A stretch of 60,186 nt of DNA, taken from assembly GCF_003994475.1 (NCBI RefSeq), contig NZ_RZNY01000032.1, forward strand, positions 1 through 60,186. The letters run 5' to 3'. The stretch's first letter is position 1; every line of letters starts with the position of its first letter. A program made the translations under genes and the position numbers. The DNA is from Paenibacillus anaericanus (GTDB lineage Bacteria > Bacillota > Bacilli > Paenibacillales > Paenibacillaceae). The notes beneath the pieces are model-generated. The model searched no databases. It was not told the DNA's origin and saw only the letters and a program-made list of their open reading frames with translations. Below, piece by piece: positions 42,824 to 51,089 of the stretch.

Positions 42824-42907
42824 AGGGACCAAAAATATTTTTATAAATTACAGAATTTATTTGTGATGTATTTAATCGAATTGAGCTACAAATCCTAAAA
42901 CAGGCAA

Positions 42908-42936
42908 TTGCGTGGCATCATCTGTCGTGATATAAT
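42908..42936 (+). promoter_or_regulatory. Promoter of rpmE
   Basis: -35 TTGCGT (42908-42913), 17 bases, -10 TATAAT (42931-42936). rpmE is thus independent of the inserted cassette. Confidence 0.7.
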
Positions 42937-42998
42937 CAGAAAAGTGTCATGATAACTCTGTGCACGCATGAGGTACAGGGCGGAAAGAGGTGAAAGAA

Positions 42999-43196
42999 AT
43001 GAATGAAGCAATTCAACCCAAATATAATTTGACTACAGTTACTTGCGCTTGCGGTAATACCTTCGAAACTGGTTCCGTGAAGCAAAATCTGCGTGTTGAA
43101 ATTTGCTCCAACTGTCATCCATTCTTTACAGGAAAACAAAAATTCCTGGATGCTGGTGGACGCGTGGACAAGTTCAAGAAAAAATACGGCATCTAA
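42999..43196 (+). CDS. rpmE: 50S ribosomal protein L31 (zinc-binding type)
   Basis: 65-residue ribosomal protein. The zinc ligands are visible as TCACGN and ICSNCHPFFTGKQKF, so it is the C+ form used when zinc is plentiful; it ends with DAGGRVDKFKKKYGI. Start at ATG 42999 after SD AAAGAGGTG; the GTG three codons earlier (42990) overlaps the SD. In B. subtilis it directly follows rho; here a radical SAM gene and a three-gene cassette intervene. Confidence 0.97.
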   Translation: MNEAIQPKYNLTTVTCACGNTFETGSVKQNLRVEICSNCHPFFTGKQKFLDAGGRVDKFKKKYGI

Positions 43197-43234
43197 TAAG
43201 TTTTGCTGCTTAAGTAGCATCTCTAACAAATGTC

Positions 43235-43269
43235 AAATCCCCCACCTCTATGAGGTCGGGGGATTTTTT
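43235..43269 (+). terminator. Terminator of rpmE
   Basis: AAATCCCCC and CGGGGGATTT-type arms with an inner CTC/GAG stem, followed by six T. Confidence 0.92.
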
Positions 43270-43289
43270 GTATTCTTTGAAGTGGAATA

Positions 43290-44546
43290 CTATTTCTTAA
43301 ATTCAACACTTTGGCGTACTTGAGTCCATTGGTCACTAGTGATCAGTCCGAGTCTCCACAAAGCGATACCTTTGAGATTGTATCTTTTGGCAAGACCGAT
43401 CAGTGGATTCAGGGACTCCGTATTCTCATGATACATATTAAGCCCCAATACCAGTTTCGCTGGGTCGGTTTCTTTTACAGCAAGGGCAATAGCTTCATTA
43501 ACCTTGTCAATAGGCTCTGGCTGATCTGTATTTTGATAATCATAGGCCATAATGATTATTTCATCCGCGATCTTACCCAGCGTCTTATAATCATACCCTT
43601 GATAAGAGGAATTTAGTGCGTGCAAGGCAAGGGATAGCTTCAAGCCATTGGCGTTGGTCTCTTTAGATAAGTCTTTGACAAAAGAGTTAAAGGACTCCCG
43701 GGTAATTGTTTTGTCCGTTGTCAGTCCAAGGCCTTCGAAGTCGAGCATAATCCCTTTAAATTTATTGTTGATAGCCGTAGATATCATTCCTGAAATGGCT
43801 TGTTTGCGAAGCTCAGCATCGTCGATGATCTTGGTCAATTCCCCATTTACATCGCCGGAGTATACCATGAGATAAGGAGTCGTGCGGGAGTCTGTAGCGC
43901 TGCTAACTAGTGTTTCAGAGGTAACATCCCCTAGAGGAGAGGGCATGTAGAAGTCTTTGCCTGTCAGAGTGAAATTTCCGTTCTCGTCAATTCGGCTCCA
44001 ACCAAAGGCGACGGAATCCAAACTTGGGATAGAGCCGGCATCAGATATGGATTTGATGGCATAAAAGCCCAACGTATATAACCGCTTCTGTGGAGAAGTG
44101 ATAGACACGGTACGCGTCGCTTGGTCCCATTTCACATCGGCTCCAAACTGCTGACTGAAGAAACTGAGTGGAATAAGTGTATTGCCACTAACCGATTGTG
44201 GGGCTACGTTAAGATTGACGGTGGACCCGTTAACGATAGCTTTTTTGTTATTGAGGGTTAACTGAACACGAGTTGCATTTGCTCCTTCACCTTGAACCGC
44301 ATCAATAGTCTTGGTCGATTGATTCCAAGTGATTTGAATGCCAAGCGCTTCCGAAATAGCGCGGAAAGGGACCATGGTGGTTCCTTCGACAATGATTGGT
44401 TCTGTTGGGAATGATAGCGGGTAGTTGTCTAGCTGAATGCTTACCGGAGGTGCCGCATCCACTTGGTTAATATGTAACCCTGTAAGTGTTCCTGCTAATA
44501 GAGTCGTGGCTAGTAGTACTTTTCCTAATATTTTCAACAATTTCAT
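43290..44546 (-). CDS. Secreted GH18-like protein with copper-amine-oxidase-type stalk domain
   Basis: About 418 residues. Signal peptide (~1-30, ending VDAA), then an N-terminal domain with two copper-amine-oxidase-like stalk repeats (VEGTTMVPFRAISEALGIQITWN and NTLIPLSFFSQQFGADVKWDQ), then a GH18 barrel of the YaaH/YvbX type with GIMLDFEGLG at the catalytic strand (DxxE-like) and EIIIMAYDYQ. It probably acts on cell-wall or spore-cortex glycans, or has lost activity. Starts in ATG 44546, TTG a few codons later, or TTG 44558 are all possible because the SD AAAGGATG overlaps the ATG. Confidence 0.82.
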   Translation of the reverse strand: MKLLKILGKVLLATTLLAGTLTGLHINQVDAAPPVSIQLDNYPLSFPTEPIIVEGTTMVPFRAISEALGIQITWNQSTKTIDAVQGEGANATRVQLTLNNKKAIVNGSTVNLNVAPQSVSGNTLIPLSFFSQQFGADVKWDQATRTVSITSPQKRLYTLGFYAIKSISDAGSIPSLDSVAFGWSRIDENGNFTLTGKDFYMPSPLGDVTSETLVSSATDSRTTPYLMVYSGDVNGELTKIIDDAELRKQAISGMISTAINNKFKGIMLDFEGLGLTTDKTITRESFNSFVKDLSKETNANGLKLSLALHALNSSYQGYDYKTLGKIADEIIIMAYDYQNTDQPEPIDKVNEAIALAVKETDPAKLVLGLNMYHENTESLNPLIGLAKRYNLKGIALWRLGLITSDQWTQVRQSVEFKK

Positions 44547-44638
44547 CCTTTCTATCAAGTTCCATATTATACTATTAATATATCAAACTATTAGATGAAG
44601 TGCATTGGGTAGGAAGAGCGAATTTAGGAGGATAAGAT

Positions 44639-45766
44639 ATGAGTTTTAGAAAATGTTCGATGATCTCGTTGATCTTGATGTTATTCGTAGTGCCCCTACT
44701 CCCGGTACAAAAGGCTCAAGCCCAGACCAAGCTGTATACAGAACAGCTATTCGAAGTTAGGGACAGAGTTTCAAATAACAAGCAAGGGGACATCGCATAT
44801 AACGGGGAATTCTATTTATTTTTTGACTATGGAGGGTATCTTTACAAATCTTCAGATGGCTTGACTTGGGAGGATCAGGAGCCGTACACAATGATCGATG
44901 GTGTCAAATGTGACGGTGCGTCTGGTCTCGTTCGGAGGCTCATTTTTGATGGGCAACAGTTTATTGTTCTTTATGATGGGGGTTTTTCTACCTCTAAGGA
45001 CGGGGAGATCTGGGATCAACATGTAATCCCTTATACAGATGACAAAGAGTATGCCTTTCAGGATCTTCTATACATAAATGGAACCTATTATTTCTTGGCC
45101 CAAGATCGAGATAAGGACGTCAATGGTTTCTATTTTGCTGGCCCGAATCATATTCTGATTTCGAGTGATCTGAAGAGTTTTCAAAAGGCGCAATTTAAGA
45201 ATATCGAGAAAAGCATCGCTGGTGAGCGGCCTCTTGATTCACTAGTAACGAACGGGAAGATTTTTCTGGCGAGCGGTAATACCTCGGCTGTTTCTAAGGA
45301 TGGTAATATTTGGACAAGTAAAGGTACTAATTTCCTAGGTGGCTATAATGGGGTATGGGATGGTAAAAGGTTTCTATACGCTTATCAGAATTCCATATTC
45401 TCTACGCAGGATGGAAGCAAGACAACAGAATTGTTCTCCTTTAAAAATGCAACTTGGAATGAGAAGACAGGGAAGTATTCCAAAGATGGCTTACGCTTGT
45501 ATCTGAATGTTATCGGGTATAACGGTAAAGAATATTTGGCAGCGGGCAATCACTTTGACTGGAGTTCACCGGGTCGAGCTGAGCAAGAAACCGTTTTGAT
45601 CTACTCTGCGGACGGGAAAAAGTGGGAGAAGATAACGATCCCGCAAGGAGGTACTGATTTTACCAGTATCGTCCCGACCTCTTTCGGATTTTTACTCATT
45701 GGTAATAATCTATGGGCAGTAAGCTCACAACCGCTTAATAGAACAGCAGAGCCAGAGGGGCAGTAA
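44639..45766 (+). CDS. Secreted protein with Asp-box (BNR-like) repeats
   Basis: 375 residues with a signal peptide (~1-28, cut after AQA). The mature part has repeated S-x-D-G-x-x-W motifs (SSDGLTWEDQ, STSKDGEIWDQ, SKDGNIWTSK, SADGKKWEKI), the Asp-box signature of beta-propeller proteins. No sialidase catalytic residues can be confirmed, so a structural or binding role is as likely as an enzyme. ATG after SD AGGAGG. Divergent from the GH18-like gene. Confidence 0.75.
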   Translation: MSFRKCSMISLILMLFVVPLLPVQKAQAQTKLYTEQLFEVRDRVSNNKQGDIAYNGEFYLFFDYGGYLYKSSDGLTWEDQEPYTMIDGVKCDGASGLVRRLIFDGQQFIVLYDGGFSTSKDGEIWDQHVIPYTDDKEYAFQDLLYINGTYYFLAQDRDKDVNGFYFAGPNHILISSDLKSFQKAQFKNIEKSIAGERPLDSLVTNGKIFLASGNTSAVSKDGNIWTSKGTNFLGGYNGVWDGKRFLYAYQNSIFSTQDGSKTTELFSFKNATWNEKTGKYSKDGLRLYLNVIGYNGKEYLAAGNHFDWSSPGRAEQETVLIYSADGKKWEKITIPQGGTDFTSIVPTSFGFLLIGNNLWAVSSQPLNRTAEPEGQ

Positions 45767-45849
45767 AATCTATTTAATAGATATTATTTCAATTAAAAAA
45801 GCTTATTGGTAGTAGTTACTTTTGTCTTCAGCATCTCTAGGGTCTTTGG

Positions 45850-45878
45850 TTGCAATTTTGATTAGCATGAGATATAAT
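45850..45878 (+). promoter_or_regulatory. Promoter of the SRP RNA gene
   Basis: -35 TTGCAA (45850-45855), 17 bases, consensus -10 TATAAT (45873-45878), seven bases before the predicted RNA start. Confidence 0.8.
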
Positions 45879-45885
45879 GATTTTT

Positions 45886-46155
45886 ACCGTGCTAGATGGG
45901 GAGGTAGCGGTGCCCTGTAACTCGCAATCCGCTATAGCGAGGTTGAATTCCTGTTAGAGGTCTTGTCGATGTGAGGTCCGGTCTTTACGGCAGACGTTGA
46001 CGGACGGGTCCTCCGCAATGAGTACCTGTGAACCTGGTCAGGTCCGGAAGGAAGCAGCCATAAGCAGTTTCACTTTTGTGCCGGAGGAGAGCCTGTCCCG
46101 AGTTGCGCTTTAAAGGTGCCGCTTGGATCGCAATGATCAATAACAGGTGCACGGC
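45886..46155 (+). ncRNA. ffs: Signal recognition particle RNA (Bacillus-type, with Alu domain)
   Basis: About 270 bases. The 5' part contains GGGGAGGTAGCGGTGCCCTGTA, which begins the Alu domain. The SRP54-binding hairpin is seen as GTCAGGTCCGGAAGGAAGCAGC followed by the complementary side. The ends CCGTGC and GCACGG pair. It lies directly before dnaX, as in B. subtilis. Ends are estimated to within a few bases. Confidence 0.93.
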
Positions 46156-46174
46156 TACATATTATTATGAAGAT

Positions 46175-46206
46175 ACATCTTTGTCTCAGGACAAGGATGT
46201 TTTTTT
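46175..46206 (+). terminator. Terminator of the SRP RNA
   Basis: ACATCTTTGTC and GACAAGGATGT form an 11-bp stem with loop TCAG, then six or more T. Confidence 0.88.
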
Positions 46207-46406
46207 GTATGATGGATTGTCAAACCTAGTTGGATAAGGGCTAAATTCCGTGTTATCGATATCGAGTAATCTTGTGCAAAAGAGTGTTCCATAAATTTCT
46301 ACATACACTTGCTGGAGAAACTCGATTAAAAGTTTTCCTCGATCCTCGAGTATAGTATAATAAGGAAGCGGCAATGCCGCTTAAGGGAAGAAAGAAGGTG
46401 CCGCAT

Positions 46407-48161
46407 ATGGAGCATATTGCGTTGTACCGTGCTTGGCGGCCACAGTCGTTCCAAGACATGGTGGGACAGCAGCATATTATCCGCACGCTGCAGAATGCGA
46501 TCCGCGAGGGAAGACTGTCTCACGCTTATTTATTCTGTGGACCGCGTGGAACCGGGAAGACCAGTGCCGCAAAGATTCTGGCCAAGGCGGTCAACTGTGA
46601 AAAGGGACCCGCGCCGGAACCCTGCAACGAGTGCGATTCATGCCGCCGGATTACTTCAGGCGCCGTTATGGATGTACTTGAAATTGACGCCGCTTCCAAT
46701 CGCGGGGTTGAGGAAATCCGCGATCTCCGTGAGAAAGTCAAATATGCCCCTACGGAAGTAAGACATAAGGTTTATATTATCGACGAAGTCCATATGCTGA
46801 CGACCGAGGCGTTTAATGCATTACTCAAGACGCTAGAGGAACCGCCGCCGCATGTCATGTTTATTCTTGCAACTACAGAACCGCACCGTTTGCCGGCTAC
46901 AGTTATTTCACGTTGCCAGCGTTTTGATTTCCGGCGGGTATCTTTAGAAGAACAAAGTGAACGTCTACAGCTTATTTGTCAGCAAGAAGGCATTACAGCT
47001 GAAGATGAAGCGATTCAGTATATTGCACGATTGTCGGATGGTGGGATGCGTGACGCACTCAGCATATTGGATCAAATAGCTTCATTTACCGATGGACATG
47101 TTTCATACCAGCAGGTGCTGGATATGACGGGAGGCATTCCTTCGGCGCAGTTTGCAGAGCTAGCCAAGACGCTACTTGAGGGCGATGTTGGCGGTATGCT
47201 GCAAATGATTGAAAGTTTCATGCAGGAGGGGAAAAGTGCCGATAAGTGCATGGAGAACCTACTGTATTATTTCCGCGATTTATTGATGATTAAGATGGTC
47301 CCAGCAGCAGAGAAGCTGACGGAGCGCGTGCTTGATCCTCAGGATTTCAGAGAGATGGCACAGGCCTTTTCGCGAAATCAATTATTTGCGATGATTGATA
47401 CACTTAACCATTATCAGACAGAAATGAAGTATGCAGTACAACCGCAGATGTTGTTTGAAGTAGCATTGCTGAAGATATGTGGTATTCCACAACAAGAGCA
47501 GCATGCAGGCCATGAGAATACCACGGTTAATGTAAGTAATTCTGTTCCTAATTCTGAGGTACAGCAGCTTAAGCGCCAGTTGGCTGAGTTAGAGAAGAAG
47601 CTGGAGCGTGCCGTTCAAGGTGGTTTGGGAAGTGGAGCTGGATCAGATGCTTCAGGGGCACAATCAAACCGACCTGCAACAAGAACTGCCGCACCGAGGA
47701 TATCTTCTACCGCCAAGCTCCCTTCGGGACTTGCGAGTTATGTAGCGCAGCGAAACAGCCCGGAGTTTGTAGCAGCTGAAGGTAAGTGGAATGGCGTACT
47801 ACAAGCGGTTAAAGAAGAGAAAGTAACCATACACGCTTGGTTTGTGAATGGGGAACCTGTTTCCGCGCTGGAAGACTCTGTTCTGGTGGCCTTCAAAAAT
47901 GATATCCACCGTGAAACCACGGAGAAGCCAGCTAACAAACAAGTAATTGAGTCAGTGATGGCACGAATACTTGGCAAGCCTTGCCGCTTGGTGACGATGA
48001 TGCTGAAGGACTGGAATGATGCTGTTCAAGGGGCTGCGGAGCCAGCGAAGGAATCCCTTGAATTGGAGTTACCCTCTGAAGGTGGGGAAGGCAGTAAGGA
48101 ACCTTGGGTAGATGAAGCCCTTCAGATGTTCGGCGATGATCTAGTGGTCATCAAAGAGTAA
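46407..48161 (+). CDS. dnaX: DNA polymerase III subunits gamma/tau
   Basis: Clamp-loader ATPase of ~584 residues. YRAWRPQSFQDMVGQ at the N-terminus, Walker A FCGPRGTGKTSAAK, a four-Cys zinc module (CNECDSCRRI), Walker B IIDEVHML, sensor 1 ATTEPHRLPATVISRCQRF, then the tau-specific region with a coiled coil (QQLKRQLAELEKKLERAV) and a Ser/Ala linker before the polymerase-binding C-terminus. Start set at ATG 46407, eight bases after AAGAAGGTG; an ATG 33 bases earlier is in frame. No obvious slippery heptamer for a gamma-producing frameshift was seen. Confidence 0.96.
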   Translation: MEHIALYRAWRPQSFQDMVGQQHIIRTLQNAIREGRLSHAYLFCGPRGTGKTSAAKILAKAVNCEKGPAPEPCNECDSCRRITSGAVMDVLEIDAASNRGVEEIRDLREKVKYAPTEVRHKVYIIDEVHMLTTEAFNALLKTLEEPPPHVMFILATTEPHRLPATVISRCQRFDFRRVSLEEQSERLQLICQQEGITAEDEAIQYIARLSDGGMRDALSILDQIASFTDGHVSYQQVLDMTGGIPSAQFAELAKTLLEGDVGGMLQMIESFMQEGKSADKCMENLLYYFRDLLMIKMVPAAEKLTERVLDPQDFREMAQAFSRNQLFAMIDTLNHYQTEMKYAVQPQMLFEVALLKICGIPQQEQHAGHENTTVNVSNSVPNSEVQQLKRQLAELEKKLERAVQGGLGSGAGSDASGAQSNRPATRTAAPRISSTAKLPSGLASYVAQRNSPEFVAAEGKWNGVLQAVKEEKVTIHAWFVNGEPVSALEDSVLVAFKNDIHRETTEKPANKQVIESVMARILGKPCRLVTMMLKDWNDAVQGAAEPAKESLELELPSEGGEGSKEPWVDEALQMFGDDLVVIKE

Positions 48162-48225
48162 TAACTATATTTAATCAGCAACATCTATACTATAATAATG
48201 AAATCGAAAAGGAGTTGTGAATGAT

Positions 48226-48537
48226 ATGAATAACATGAACCAAATGATGAAGCAAGTGAAGAAAATGCAAGAGCAAATGTTGAAGGCCCAAGAGGAGCTC
48301 GGCGATAAAGTCATTGAGGGTAGCGCAGGTGGTGGCGTAGTTACAGTACAAGTGAATGGTCACAAAAAAGTGATCTCTCTGAACATCAAACCAGAAGCTG
48401 TAGATCCAGAAGATGTTGAAATGCTACAGGATTTAGTTCTCACAGCAGTGAACGACGCTCTAACCAAAGCTGAAGAGCTAGCAAACCAAGATATGGGTAA
48501 ATTTACAGGCGGAATGAAGATTCCAGGACTGTTTTAA
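48226..48537 (+). CDS. YbaB/EbfC family nucleoid-associated protein (YaaK)
   Basis: Small DNA-binding protein of 103 residues located between dnaX and recR, as in most bacteria. Met/Gln-rich N-terminal helix (MNNMNQMMKQVKKMQEQMLK), then the conserved VEGSAGGGVV-type strand and VNGHKKVISLNIKPEAVDPEDVEML. Start at ATG 48226, eleven bases after AAAAGGAG; GTG 48217 is too close to the SD. Likely one operon with dnaX and recR. Confidence 0.93.
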   Translation: MNNMNQMMKQVKKMQEQMLKAQEELGDKVIEGSAGGGVVTVQVNGHKKVISLNIKPEAVDPEDVEMLQDLVLTAVNDALTKAEELANQDMGKFTGGMKIPGLF

Positions 48538-48561
48538 TCCACAACTGAAGGAGACCGCCCA

Positions 48562-49161
48562 TTGTATTATCCAGAACCGATCGCGAAGCTGATCGACGCA
48601 TTTACCCATTTGCCAGGAATCGGACCTAAGACGGCCGCGAGGCTGGCTTTTCACGTGCTGCGCATGAAAGAGGATGACGTTATCGATTTCGCCAAAGCCT
48701 TGGTTAGTGTGAAGCGAAATCTTCATTACTGCTCCGTCTGCTGCAACATTACGGATTGTGATCCCTGTCGGATTTGTCAGGACAAGACTAGGGATGCCTC
48801 TATAATTTGTGTGGTTCAAGACTCCAAGGATCTGGTTGCCATGGAACGGACGAAAGAATTTAACGGCTACTATCATGTGTTGCAAGGAGCTATCTCTCCT
48901 ATGGAGGGGCTAGGTCCGGACGATATCCGGCTGAAGGAACTGCTAACTCGATTGAGCGATGAGCGAGTGAAAGAATTGATTATGGCTACCAATCCCAACA
49001 TTGAGGGAGAGGCGACGGCTATGTATATTTCTCGCCTTGTCAGACCGTTTAATATAAGTGTTACACGGATTGCTCATGGACTACCTGTTGGTGGTGACTT
49101 GGAATACGCAGATGAAGTAACGCTCTCCAAGGCACTAGAAGGCCGCCGCGAATTGCATTAA
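48562..49161 (+). CDS. recR: Recombination mediator RecR
   Basis: Works with RecF/RecO to load RecA at gaps. 199 residues: a helix-hairpin-helix (LPGIGPKTAARLAFHVL), a four-Cys zinc finger (CSVCCNITDCDPCRIC), the Toprim domain (IICVVQDSKDLVAMERT, GYYHVLQGAISPMEGLGPDDI) and a Walker-B-like C-terminal segment (GLPVGGDLEYADEVTLSKALEGR). TTG start behind GAAGGAGACC. Terminator follows at 49175. Confidence 0.97.
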   Translation: MYYPEPIAKLIDAFTHLPGIGPKTAARLAFHVLRMKEDDVIDFAKALVSVKRNLHYCSVCCNITDCDPCRICQDKTRDASIICVVQDSKDLVAMERTKEFNGYYHVLQGAISPMEGLGPDDIRLKELLTRLSDERVKELIMATNPNIEGEATAMYISRLVRPFNISVTRIAHGLPVGGDLEYADEVTLSKALEGRRELH

Positions 49162-49174
49162 CACCTATTACAAG

Positions 49175-49220
49175 AAGAACCTTGACCCGAATAAATAATC
49201 GGGATCATGGTTCTTTTTTT
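49175..49220 (+). terminator. Terminator of the dnaX-yaaK-recR unit
   Basis: AAGAACC/GGTTCTT with an inner GA-CCGA/TCGG-TC stem, followed by eight T. Confidence 0.85.
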
Positions 49221-49325
49221 TGTTGCAAGAAGGTATAAGTTCGCGTTGATTTATCCTCTTTTAGTTCTAAGTTTGTCCTTTCATCGATACAAATGAAATA
49301 ACTGGATGAAGGGGAGTGACAGAGA

Positions 49326-49592
49326 GTGGGACAATGGAGAGCACTAATAGCAAGATGGAGATCGGCACCGCAGGAGGATAGTGATTTCATATACAAAAAA
49401 CAACTATACCAAGAAGTTAGCAAAGCCAGAGAAGAGTGGGAGCGGGCATACCAGGCTTTTCAGGCGGCTGTTGAAAGTGACGAAGTTGATGTAGCTATTT
49501 ATACACTTGAAGCGGCAGAGAGACGGTATCAGATACAGCTCAAGATTGCTAAGGGAGCAAACTTGAATTGGAATATTTTCAAGCAAAGATAA
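49326..49592 (+). CDS. YaaL family protein (DUF2508)
   Basis: 88-residue, mainly helical, highly charged protein (YKKQLYQEVSKAREEWERAYQAF). Matches YaaL of B. subtilis in size and position between recR and bofA. Function unknown; no cysteines or membrane segments. GTG start with a GGGGAG-type SD. Confidence 0.85.
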   Translation: MGQWRALIARWRSAPQEDSDFIYKKQLYQEVSKAREEWERAYQAFQAAVESDEVDVAIYTLEAAERRYQIQLKIAKGANLNWNIFKQR

Positions 49593-49640
49593 ACTTTAAG
49601 ATACTTTTATGAGAGAAATACTTTAGAAAGGACAAGTGTG

Positions 49641-49907
49641 ATGATGAAATTGGTACTGGTGGGTGTATTAGTTGTTTCGTTGATCTTGTTATTATATATT
49701 TTATTTGTCAAAAAACTGGGGTTCGCCTGGCTCACTCGTTTGGGCTTTCATGTTGTGCTTGCTGCACTAGGAATATACCTTGTTAATTTTTCAGGTTTGT
49801 TCACCGAAGTGTATATCCCGTTAAATCCTGTAACTATGAGTACAGCGCTGGTTTTAGGACTGCCTGGGGTCGCTTTATTGGTTGGATTAAAAATGACTAT
49901 AGTTTGA
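49641..49907 (+). CDS. bofA: Pro-sigma-K processing inhibitor BofA
   Basis: Small integral membrane protein that holds back the SpoIVFB protease until the forespore signal arrives. ~88 residues with two or three hydrophobic stretches (LVGVLVVSLILLLYILFV; WLTRLGFHVVLAALGIYLVNF; MSTALVLGLPGVALLVGLKM). The C-terminal hydrophobic block with GLPGVALLV is characteristic. Start at ATG 49641 or 49644 after AAAGGA. In B. subtilis an rRNA operon follows; here a sugar cluster intervenes. Confidence 0.93.
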   Translation: MMKLVLVGVLVVSLILLLYILFVKKLGFAWLTRLGFHVVLAALGIYLVNFSGLFTEVYIPLNPVTMSTALVLGLPGVALLVGLKMTIV

Positions 49908-49916
49908 AATGAGAAG

Positions 49917-49959
49917 AATAAAACTCGATAAACCCTATTAGGGCTCATCGAGTTTTATT
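49917..49959. terminator. Bidirectional terminator between bofA and the AraC gene
   Basis: AATAAAACTCGAT (49917-49929) and its exact complement (49947-49959), with an inner CCCT/AGGG pair, give a stem with T-rich exits on both strands. The AraC stop codon lies inside it. Confidence 0.85.
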
Positions 49960-50851
49960 TGTGTTTGCAATTTGTATTCTTTTTATAAGTTTGTCGATAC
50001 CTTAATGGAGATTCACTAGTGATTTTTCGGAATAAAGCATGGAAAAATTTCATATCTGAATATCCGACTTCTTCTGCAATTTGCCTCACTGACCAATCGG
50101 TATGTACAAGGAGCTCGCAGCTTTTGAGAATACGGACATGTTGGATATAACGATTAAAGGTTTTGCCTGTAGCTTGTTTGAACATAATCTGAAATTGTCT
50201 GACACTCATAAAAGCTTTCTCTGCTAGCATTTCCAAAGTTAAATGTTCCTTGTAGTTGCTATGTAGTAGTTCCAGTGCATCTTGCATTCTTTCTGCCACC
50301 ATAGTAGCAGATTCGGTATAAGAGCCAATATCGTTTTCACTAGCGAGACGGTCAAGCACTATAAATATTTGGAGCACCAATGAACGAATCAATACTCTAT
50401 AGTTGCTTCCACGATTGTAGTACTCTAAGTAGGCTTCATTAAATAAATGATTCAGCCTATTACGGTTATCTCTGAACTGGTACCAATATCCTTCTCCTGC
50501 ACATGTTCGAGTAATCATTTCATATAGACGGGAGTCTGCCGGAAAGTTATTTAGTAATTCCTGAAGAGCCTCTAATTTGAATATACAGTTGCATACAACA
50601 AGTGGGTGTGAGGTTCGGGCAGAGACAGGACGAAACACGTGTACAGTACCTACCGGCAGAAGGAATACATCTCCTTTTTGGACCGGATATGATTTTTTGT
50701 CAATAAAGTGATGCCCCTGTCCTTCCTCTACCAGGCAGAGTTCCACGAAATCGTGTATATGTTCTCGAAGGTGGAATGCCTCGACTTCACGGTTTAAGTA
50801 GATAGGAAAGTCATCCTCGAAAAAACGAGTTCCTCTTAATTCAAAAACCAC
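49955..50851 (-). CDS. AraC-family regulator with N-terminal cupin domain
   Basis: 298 residues; likely local activator of the adjoining glycan cluster. The N-terminal half is a cupin-type sugar sensor (HIHDFVELCLVEEGQGHHFI, YPVQKGDVFLLPVGTVHVFRP). The C-terminal ~100 residues carry the two HTH motifs (LTLEMLAEKAFMSVRQFQIMFKQATGKTFNRYI and SVRQIAEEVGYSDMKFFHALFRKIT). GTG start nine bases after GGAGG. Divergently transcribed from the rhamnosidase gene; a direct repeat in the shared upstream region may be its binding site. Confidence 0.9.
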   Translation of the reverse strand: MVFELRGTRFFEDDFPIYLNREVEAFHLREHIHDFVELCLVEEGQGHHFIDKKSYPVQKGDVFLLPVGTVHVFRPVSARTSHPLVVCNCIFKLEALQELLNNFPADSRLYEMITRTCAGEGYWYQFRDNRNRLNHLFNEAYLEYYNRGSNYRVLIRSLVLQIFIVLDRLASENDIGSYTESATMVAERMQDALELLHSNYKEHLTLEMLAEKAFMSVRQFQIMFKQATGKTFNRYIQHVRILKSCELLVHTDWSVRQIAEEVGYSDMKFFHALFRKITSESPLRYRQTYKKNTNCKHK

Positions 50852-50918
50852 CTGAAAGCGCCTCCATATATGAGCAGTATTTTAAGAGATATGTATAAAT
50901 CTTATATTATCCATAGTT

Positions 50919-50979
50919 TTATGCAAAGATCAAGGTGAGAAATAACTCTACATAATACCCCTCGTTATTATGCAAGATC
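50919..50979. promoter_or_regulatory. Direct repeats, candidate AraC operator
   Basis: TTATGCAAAGATC (50919-50931) and TTATGCAAGATC (50968-50979) are about 49 bases apart in the divergent promoter region of the AraC and rhamnosidase genes. Further right lies an imperfect inverted pair GTGAGT/ACTCAC at about 51015-51040. Confidence 0.5.
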
Positions 50980-51089
50980 GACCTATAAATGTCCGCCCCA
51001 TGTCCCCTATACTGTGAGTGATTAGAAACAAGCGACTCACAAATACATCTTTATGAGGAACAACATAAGGGGGAGGAGATAGAGAAATT

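Noticed and set aside
39913..42900. Insertion sequence or integrase responsible for the cassette
   Set aside because: No transposase, terminal inverted repeats or attachment-site duplication could be seen.
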